Positions 1 through 3,938 of a stretch of DNA of 6,689 nt are shown here, piece after piece; the first letter of the stretch is position 1; the number at the start of each line of letters is the position of its first letter. The translations under genes were made by a program, and so were the position numbers. The notes beneath the pieces were generated by a model. It did no database searches. It worked only from the letters and a program-made list of their open reading frames with translations, and had not been told where the DNA came from. Origin of the DNA: Parcubacteria group bacterium (GTDB taxonomy: Bacteria; Patescibacteriota; Minisyncoccia; UBA6257); NCBI GenBank assembly GCA_012798235.1, contig JAAZNP010000008.1:1-6689 (forward strand), read 5' to 3'.

Positions 1-1097
1 ATTATGATATTTTAGGAGTGCCTAAAAATGCTTCTCAAGATGATATCAAGAAGGCTTTTTATAAGTTGGCTCATAAGTATCATCCTGATAAAGGAGGGGA
101 TGCGGAAAAATTTAAGGAGATTAATGAAGCTTATCAAGTTTTATCTAATCCAGAAAAAAGAGCGCAATATGACCGTTTTGGCACTGCCTTCGAAGGATTT
201 GGCGCCCAACCTGGTTTTCAAGGTTTTGATTTTAATAATTTTAATTTTGAAGGACCATTTGGATTTTCTTTTGATAATTTTAGTAGCAATTTTGATTTTG
301 GTGATATTTTTAGTGATTTTTTTGGTGGCGAAGCAAAACAGCGTCGTCGTACTGTAAACCATTATCGCGGTCGCGATTTAGAGATAAAAACTGAAATCAC
401 CTTAGAAGAGGCAGCTTTTGGTACAAGAAAAGATATTTCTTTCAAAACTTATGTGGTTTGCGAGCATTGTCATGGTAAGGGTTATGAGCCAGAATCTAAA
501 TTAAAAACTTGCCCCCAGTGTAAAGGAGAGGGAGTTATCCGGGAAACAAAAAGAACAATTTTTGGCGCTTTTACTCAAATTACTGAATGTCCAAAATGTC
601 GTGGCCGGGGTAAAATTCCAGAAAAACCATGTCATGTTTGTGGAGGCGATGGTCGTTATTATGATAATAAAACTATTACCATTGATATTCCCCAAGGGAT
701 TCGCAATGGCGAAACAATTAAAATTAAAGGAGAAGGTGAAGCTGGTATTTTAGGTAATTCTAATGGAGATCTTTATATAAAAATATTTATTAAATCACAT
801 GCAGTTTTTGAAAGAAAGGGCGATGATTTGTTTATGACTCTTTATATTTCTTTCCCAGAGGCAGCATTAGGAACAGAAAAAGAAATAACAACTTTAGACC
901 ATAAGAAAATAATTTTTAAGATTCCAGCTGGTACTGATTCTGGTGAGATTTTTCGTTTGCGCGGTAAAGGCATCAAGCATTTTAATACCGCTGGCTTTGG
1001 TGATTTGTATATTACTGTGAAAATAAAAACGCCAAAAAATATTTCTCGCAAAACCAAAGAATTATTGGAAGAAATGCAAAAAGAGATTAAGGAGTAA
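1..1097 (+). CDS. dnaJ: Chaperone protein DnaJ (Hsp40), 5' end outside window
   Basis: Co-chaperone that delivers unfolded clients to DnaK and stimulates its ATPase through the J domain; cytoplasmic. The reading frame is open back to the window edge and begins YDILGV, the usual first J-domain motif, so the true start lies a few codons upstream. The GTG at 18 is an internal valine. Counting from that valine as residue 1, HPD is at 22-24, a Gly/Phe-rich linker covers about 55-105, and four CxxCxGxG zinc-binding repeats (CEHCHGKG, CPQCKGEG, CPKCRGRG, CHVCGGDG) lie at nt 459-653. The two beta-rich C-terminal substrate domains follow. About 364 residues are visible, a normal full DnaJ length (type I/A). 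The G/F region is unusually rich in Asn, Asp and Phe, in line with AT-rich codon use. No dnaK or grpE is visible, but they may lie upstream. It ends 42 bases before rmuC, with no terminator hairpin seen. Confidence 0.97.
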   Translation, partial: YDILGVPKNASQDDIKKAFYKLAHKYHPDKGGDAEKFKEINEAYQVLSNPEKRAQYDRFGTAFEGFGAQPGFQGFDFNNFNFEGPFGFSFDNFSSNFDFGDIFSDFFGGEAKQRRRTVNHYRGRDLEIKTEITLEEAAFGTRKDISFKTYVVCEHCHGKGYEPESKLKTCPQCKGEGVIRETKRTIFGAFTQITECPKCRGRGKIPEKPCHVCGGDGRYYDNKTITIDIPQGIRNGETIKIKGEGEAGILGNSNGDLYIKIFIKSHAVFERKGDDLFMTLYISFPEAALGTEKEITTLDHKKIIFKIPAGTDSGEIFRLRGKGIKHFNTAGFGDLYITVKIKTPKNISRKTKELLEEMQKEIKE

Positions 1098-1118
1098 ATT
1101 TTAATAATTCCCAAAACT

Positions 1119-1127
1119 TGCTATAAT
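1119..1127 (+). promoter_or_regulatory. Extended -10 promoter for rmuC
   Basis: TGC-TATAAT: a perfect -10 hexamer at 1122-1127 preceded by the TGN extension. The -35 position (about 1099-1104, TTTTAA) is poor, which is usual for extended -10 promoters. Transcription should start near 1134, only about 6 bases before the rmuC ATG, so the mRNA would be almost leaderless. Inferred from sequence alone. Confidence 0.6.
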
Positions 1128-1139
1128 GTAATTATTCAT

Positions 1140-2201
1140 ATGTTTAATATTATCTATATCGTCATTGGAGTAGTGATGGGAGCAATTATGGGGGTGGTGA
1201 TTTTTTTAGTTAGTGAACGGGGGAAGAAAAAAACAGAAAAAGAAGACCAATCGTTATTAATGTTGCAAAATCAAATTCAAGAAATAGTGAGAACCTTGGA
1301 TAACAAACTGGGGGAATCAACTAAAATTTTACAAAGCCAATTTGGTCAAAGCGCTCAGATTATTCGTGAAGTTACTGAAAAATTAACTAAATTAGACGAA
1401 ACCAATAAACAAGTTATTAATTTTACTGACCAATTACGCAAGTTAGAAGAAACCCTAACCAATCCTAAGCAAAGAGGCGTTTTAGGTGAATATTATTTAG
1501 AAACAGTTCTCAAAAATGTTTTGCCGCCAGGCAGTTATCAAACGCAATATTCTTTTAAGGATGGCACAGCTGTTGATGCTGTTATTTTTGTTAAAGATAA
1601 AATAATTCCCATTGATTCCAAATTTTCCTTAGAAAATTACAATCGTATTTTAGAAGCTCGTGAAGAAACTGAAAAAAAGAAATTAGAAGAATTATTCAGA
1701 AATGATTTAAAGACCAGAATTGATGAAACCTCTAAATATATTAAACCCGAAGAGGGGACAATGGAATTTGCTTTTATGTTTATTCCTTCAGAAGCTATTT
1801 ATTATGATTTATTAATTAATCGTATTGGCGCCATTAAAGCTAACACCCGTGATTTAATTGAATATGCTATGGGCGAGAAAAAAGTAATTATTGTTTCTCC
1901 TACTTCTTTCCTTGCTTATTTGCAAACTGTTCTTCAGGGTTTAAAGGCTTTGGAAATAGAAGAATCAGCCAAAGAGATTAAGAAAAGAGTAGAGGAGTTA
2001 GGTAGACATTTAATGAGTTATGAAAATTATATGCAAAAATTGGGGAATCATTTAGGCACAACGGTTAATATGTATAATTCTGCTTATAAAGAATTGAGTA
2101 AAATTGATAAAGATGTCTATCGAATTTCTGGTAAAAAAATAGAAGTGGAACCTTTAGAATTAGAAAAACCAAAAGAAGAATTTGAAGAAAGCGACGAATA
2201 A
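1140..2201 (+). CDS. rmuC: RmuC family protein (DNA recombination/inversion-limiting), membrane-anchored
   Basis: 353 residues. An N-terminal hydrophobic segment (about 3-24) is followed by a basic stretch, giving a predicted inner-membrane anchor with the rest in the cytoplasm. Residues about 35-105 are Gln/Glu/Lys-rich and likely coiled coil. The RmuC core follows: QRGVLGEYYLE (111-121), DAVIFVKDKIIPIDSKFSLENY (146-167, with the acidic/Lys pattern D-D-K of a PD-(D/E)XK-like nuclease fold), and FMFIPSEAIYYDLL (212-225). The C-terminal tail is acidic. E. coli RmuC limits inversions at short inverted repeats; the nuclease assignment is a fold-based family prediction. The ATG at 1140 is preferred because it gives the membrane anchor directly and sits just after a strong -10 box. 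There is no Shine-Dalgarno. The RmuC assignment is firm; its biological role here is unknown. Confidence 0.93.
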   Translation: MFNIIYIVIGVVMGAIMGVVIFLVSERGKKKTEKEDQSLLMLQNQIQEIVRTLDNKLGESTKILQSQFGQSAQIIREVTEKLTKLDETNKQVINFTDQLRKLEETLTNPKQRGVLGEYYLETVLKNVLPPGSYQTQYSFKDGTAVDAVIFVKDKIIPIDSKFSLENYNRILEAREETEKKKLEELFRNDLKTRIDETSKYIKPEEGTMEFAFMFIPSEAIYYDLLINRIGAIKANTRDLIEYAMGEKKVIIVSPTSFLAYLQTVLQGLKALEIEESAKEIKKRVEELGRHLMSYENYMQKLGNHLGTTVNMYNSAYKELSKIDKDVYRISGKKIEVEPLELEKPKEEFEESDE

Positions 2202-2215
2202 AAACAATTAAATAA

Positions 2216-2332
2216 CTTTATCCAGAGTGCAGATTAACCATAATATTTGGTGCGGGATCTGGCCCGTTTAGTCTGCCGACAACCTGCCTTTGGCAAGGTG
2301 CCACCTCCAGCCCTTATCAGGGAAAGATAAAG
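2216..2332 (+). ncRNA. SAM-I type (S-box) riboswitch aptamer upstream of metK
   Basis: Senses S-adenosylmethionine in the metK leader. The closing helix P1 is CTTTATC (2216-2222) with GATAAAG (2326-2332), 7 perfect pairs. Downstream of P1 comes AGAG, then the hallmark core GGTGCGGGATCTGGCCCG (2249-2266), then CCGACAACC (2276-2284). P3 is CCTGCC/GGCAAGG with loop TTT and one bulge. The invariant GGTGC of J3/4 is at 2297-2301. P4 is CCCT-TATC-AGGG (2311-2322), followed by the classic GAAAGATAA. The P2-loop CTGG (2259-2262) is perfectly complementary to CCAG (2307-2310), matching the known pseudoknot. It differs from canonical SAM-I by about 20 extra bases between AGAG (2224-2227) and GGTG (2249). 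The motif assignment rests on recalled consensus; a SAM-I/IV variant is the main alternative. Its position directly before metK supports the call. Confidence 0.88.
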
Positions 2333-2360
2333 GTCGTTTCAACGATAAATTTCTTTCCCT
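2319..2360 (+). promoter_or_regulatory. Antiterminator pairing of the SAM switch
   Basis: AGGGAAAGA (2319-2327) is a perfect 9-bp complement of TCTTTCCCT (2352-2360). The first segment contains the 3' half of P4 and the first bases of the 3' strand of P1; the second is most of the 5' strand of the terminator hairpin. Forming this helix therefore breaks both the aptamer and the terminator. This is the standard SAM-I arrangement: low SAM gives the antiterminator and metK is on; bound SAM locks P1/P4 and frees the terminator. Confidence 0.72.
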
Positions 2361-2376
2361 TGAGGAAAGAAATTTT
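2347..2376 (+). terminator. SAM-dependent intrinsic terminator in the metK leader
   Basis: The stem AAATTTCTTTCC (2347-2358) pairs perfectly over 12 bp with GGAAAGAAATTT (2364-2375) around loop CTTGA. The following tract TTAATTTCT is U-rich but interrupted, so termination may be leaky. It lies 14 bases after the aptamer and 16 bases before the metK ATG, where an expression platform should be. No Shine-Dalgarno lies near the hairpin, so a translational mechanism is less likely. Confidence 0.72.
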
Positions 2377-2391
2377 AATTTCTATAAAAAT

Positions 2392-3330
2392 ATGATTAAA
2401 ACATGCGAATTTGTTTCTGCAAAACATCCGGATAAAATATGCGATTTAATCGCCGATAGTATTTTAGATGCTTATTTAAAAAAAGATAAAAAAAGTCGAG
2501 TGGCCGTCGAAGTTTTAGGTGGTCATAATTTAGTTACGATTACTGGTGAAATAAAAAGTCGAGCTAAAGTTAAGATTAAAGATATCGTGAGAAAAATTGT
2601 AGGTCCAAGATATGAAATAAGAATTAATTTAGAACAGCAGAGTCCTTTTATTAATCACGGAGTTAGCCAAGGAGGAGCTGGTGATCAAGGGATTATGATT
2701 GGTTATGCTTGCCGAGAAACGAAAACTTTTATGCCCTATGAATATGAATTAGCGCGTCATTTATGTAAAAGTATTTATAAAAAATATCCTTTTGATGGCA
2801 AAGTTCAAGTAACTGTTGACAACAAGAAAATAATTACCGTTGTTGCCAGTTTTCAAAATACCAAAACCAAGCAATTAGAAAAATTAGTTAAATCATTAAT
2901 TAAAGCAGAAAATTATTTCATTAATCCTGCTGGCGAATGGCCCCTGGGAGGATTTGATGCTGATTCGGGTTTAAGCGGACGAAAAATTGTCATTGATGCT
3001 TATGGTCCTCAAATTCCAGTAGGGGGTGGTTCTTTTTCTGGCAAGGACCCCACTAAAGTTGATAGAAGCGGTGCTTATATGGCTCGTCGAATTGCTGTTG
3101 ATTTAATTAAAAAATATAAAAGCGATGAAGTTTTGGTTAAATTAGCTTATGCTATTGGCAAAAAAGAACCAGTCATGGCTTTAGCTGTAGTGGATGGAAA
3201 AACAATCTCCTTACCAAAAAAATACGATTTAAGTCCACAGGGGATCATTAAATTTTTGAAACTAGACCAACCTCTTTATGCTCAAACTGCTATTTGGGGC
3301 CATTTTGGTCGAGGATTTAATTGGGGTTGA
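2392..3330 (+). CDS. metK: S-adenosylmethionine synthetase, short form
   Basis: Makes SAM from methionine and ATP, releasing phosphate and pyrophosphate; cytoplasmic, multimeric in known bacteria. 312 residues from the ATG at 2392. That start gives MIKTCEFVSAKHPDK, matching the family N-terminus (FTSESVSEGHPDK); an in-frame TTG at 2290 would place the start inside the riboswitch and is rejected. Visible motifs: HPDK (12-15), the ATP-binding hexapeptide GAGDQG (95-100), INPAG (177-181), GRKIVIDAYG (196-205), the P-loop-like GGGSFSGKDPTKVDRSGA (211-228), and GHFGRGF (303-309). Catalytic-type Lys, Asp and His residues appear intact. It is clearly shorter than typical bacterial MetK (about 380-400): the segment before GAGDQG is shortened, several other loops are trimmed, and it stops soon after GHFGR. 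The SAM riboswitch upstream provides product feedback. It ends with TGA inside the TTGAC that flanks the adjacent mobile element. Confidence 0.96.
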   Translation: MIKTCEFVSAKHPDKICDLIADSILDAYLKKDKKSRVAVEVLGGHNLVTITGEIKSRAKVKIKDIVRKIVGPRYEIRINLEQQSPFINHGVSQGGAGDQGIMIGYACRETKTFMPYEYELARHLCKSIYKKYPFDGKVQVTVDNKKIITVVASFQNTKTKQLEKLVKSLIKAENYFINPAGEWPLGGFDADSGLSGRKIVIDAYGPQIPVGGGSFSGKDPTKVDRSGAYMARRIAVDLIKKYKSDEVLVKLAYAIGKKEPVMALAVVDGKTISLPKKYDLSPQGIIKFLKLDQPLYAQTAIWGHFGRGFNWG

Positions 3331-3331
3331 C

Positions 3332-3459
3332 CCCCTCACTTGGAAAAGATAAATTTATTTCATAAATCTAGAAAATTTCTTGACAAGAAATAATTGCTTA
3401 TTCTAAGATTTTCTATTTTATGAGTATTTTGCATTAGCAAATCTTTTCCAAGTGAGGGG
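3332..3459 (+). mobile_element. Putative MITE, 128 bp with 19-bp TIRs and 5-bp TSD
   Basis: The left end CCCCTCACTTGGAAAAGAT (3332-3350) is the perfect reverse complement of 3441-3459. TTGAC lies immediately outside on both sides (3327-3331 and 3460-3464), as expected of a target-site duplication. Inside, 3361-3376 and 3408-3422 form a second imperfect inverted repeat, and AGAAATAA/TTATTCT (3386-3393/3398-3404) closes around loop TTGC. That loop is centred on the same point (3395.5) as the terminal repeats, so the whole element can fold as one long imperfect hairpin. There is no ORF of note. The direct repeat can be extended to GGGGTTGAC (3323-3331, 3456-3464), so the exact boundary and TSD length are uncertain. 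The parent transposase family is not recognised. Strand is arbitrary. Confidence 0.7.
3380..3409 (+). promoter_or_regulatory. Possible outward promoter inside the MITE
   Basis: TTGACA (3380-3385), an 18-base spacer, then TAAGAT (3404-3409), reading toward groES. The -35 box overlaps a 17-bp palindrome ATTTCTTG-A-CAAGAAAT (3375-3391). If active, it would add a second transcript through the CIRCE and groES. The region is AT-rich, so chance is quite possible. Confidence 0.3.
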
Positions 3460-3487
3460 TTGACAATTCTTTTTGTTTGAGTAAAAT
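3460..3487 (+). promoter_or_regulatory. groES-groEL promoter
   Basis: A consensus -35 TTGACA (3460-3465), a 16-base spacer and -10 TAAAAT (3482-3487). The predicted transcription start is near 3494, the first base of the CIRCE operator, which is the usual HrcA arrangement. The first five bases of the -35 box are the right-hand copy of the TTGAC duplication flanking the MITE. Confidence 0.75.
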
Positions 3488-3493
3488 AGATAG

Positions 3494-3520
3494 TTAGCAA
3501 TCATGGTCGGTGATTGCTAA
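3494..3520 (+). promoter_or_regulatory. CIRCE operator (HrcA-binding site), variant arms
   Basis: TTAGCAATC-N9-GATTGCTAA, perfectly palindromic with the exact 9-9-9 spacing of CIRCE. The consensus is TTAGCACTC-N9-GAGTGCTAA; here position 7 of the left arm is A instead of C and the right arm carries the matching change. It sits at the predicted +1 of the groES promoter, where bound HrcA would block transcription, with relief on heat shock. hrcA itself is not in the window. Confidence 0.9.
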
Positions 3521-3544
3521 TTCAAAATTAATAAGATAAACATT

Positions 3545-3832
3545 ATGAATATTAAACCTTTATCTGATCATATTTTTGTGGAACCATTAAGCGAAGAGAA
3601 AACTACTAAATCAGGCATATTTATTCCCGATACGGCGGAAGAAAAACCAGTTGCTGGTAAAGTTATTGCCGTAGGACCGGGTAAAACTACTGAGGAAGGT
3701 AAATTAATACCCATCAATATAAAAGTCGGTGATAAAATTTTATTTACTAAATATTCACCTAATGAAATAAAAATAGATGATAAAGAATATTTGGTGATTC
3801 GTGAAGACGATGTGTTAGCGATAATAGAATAG
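3545..3832 (+). CDS. groES: Co-chaperonin GroES (Cpn10)
   Basis: A heptameric lid that caps GroEL and encloses the folding substrate; cytoplasmic. 95 residues, the normal length. It opens with MNIKPLSDHIFVEP, matching the family start (MNIRPLHDRVIVKR). The mobile loop (about 17-34) holds the GroEL-binding hydrophobic segment GIFIPD (24-29), followed by GKVIAVGPGK (38-47) and the roof hairpin, then VGDKILFTKY (61-70), EYLVIREDDVLAIIE at the C-terminus. First gene of the CIRCE-controlled groES-groEL operon. No Shine-Dalgarno precedes the ATG (upstream ATAAGATAAACATT). Stop is TAG. The gap to groEL is 106 bases, longer than usual because a palindromic repeat lies there. Confidence 0.97.
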   Translation: MNIKPLSDHIFVEPLSEEKTTKSGIFIPDTAEEKPVAGKVIAVGPGKTTEEGKLIPINIKVGDKILFTKYSPNEIKIDDKEYLVIREDDVLAIIE

Positions 3833-3850
3833 ATTTTAAACTTTAAAATT

Positions 3851-3865
3851 GACAACTTTGTTGTC
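3851..3865 (+). repeat. Small hairpin abutting the groES-groEL repeat
   Basis: GACAAC-TTT-GTTGTC, a perfect 6-bp stem with a 3-base loop, 18 bases after the groES stop. Its right arm overlaps the left end (TTGTCAT) of the 55-bp palindromic repeat. Too weak and lacking a T-tract to be a terminator; it may be part of the repeat or a product of its insertion. Confidence 0.45.
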
Positions 3866-3915
3866 ATCCCTGCGTAAACGGGGATCAGAGATTCCCATTT
3901 TCATGGGAATGACAA
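3861..3915 (+). repeat. 55-bp composite palindromic repeat (dRS3/REP-like) between groES and groEL
   Basis: Terminal inverted repeats are TTGTCAT (3861-3867) and ATGACAA (3909-3915). Inside are two hairpins: ATCCCTG-CGTAAA-CGGGGAT (3866-3885, one G-T pair) and the perfect ATTCCCAT-TTTC-ATGGGAAT (3891-3910). The second fits ATTCCC-N8-GGGAAT, the pattern I recall for the neisserial dRS3 repeat, and GTCATTCCC...GGGAATGAC repeats are scattered in many bacterial genomes. It is locally richer in G+C than its surroundings. In the operon mRNA it would form two adjacent stem-loops that could affect processing or the groES:groEL ratio. There is no U-run after either stem, so it is not a standard terminator. 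Copy number elsewhere cannot be seen. Confidence 0.75.
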
Positions 3916-3938
3916 ATAATATTTAAATTAATTAAACT

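Noticed and set aside
2170..2215. A dedicated promoter for the metK riboswitch
   Set aside because: One must exist upstream unless transcription reads through from rmuC, but TTGAAG at 2183 has no convincing -10 at proper spacing; not reported as a feature.
2290..2391. In-frame TTG start that would add 34 residues to MetK
   Set aside because: The added segment overlaps riboswitch P3, P4 and the terminator hairpin, has no MetK similarity, and the ATG at 2392 gives the conserved family N-terminus.
3328..3393. Read-through or recoding of the metK TGA as glycine (continuing 20 codons to a TAA)
   Set aside because: The extension would be encoded by the mobile element, does not resemble MetK tails, and no in-frame TGA occurs inside any of the other genes.
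3434..3443. TTAGCAAATC inside the MITE as a second CIRCE half-site
   Set aside because: No partner arm at the required spacing, and one base longer than the CIRCE arm; probably chance in AT-rich DNA.
3331..3459. The long inverted repeat as an ordinary metK terminator
   Set aside because: The arms are separated by 90 bases and no U-tract follows; flanking direct repeats are better explained by insertion. It could still impede transcription.
3849..3877. TTGACA at 3849 as a groEL promoter
   Set aside because: No acceptable -10 box at 16-18 bases (the region is GCGTAA and neighbours), and the bases belong to a hairpin.
3851..3915. CRISPR-like repeats between groES and groEL
   Set aside because: The hairpins differ in sequence, there are no regularly spaced identical repeats and no spacers.
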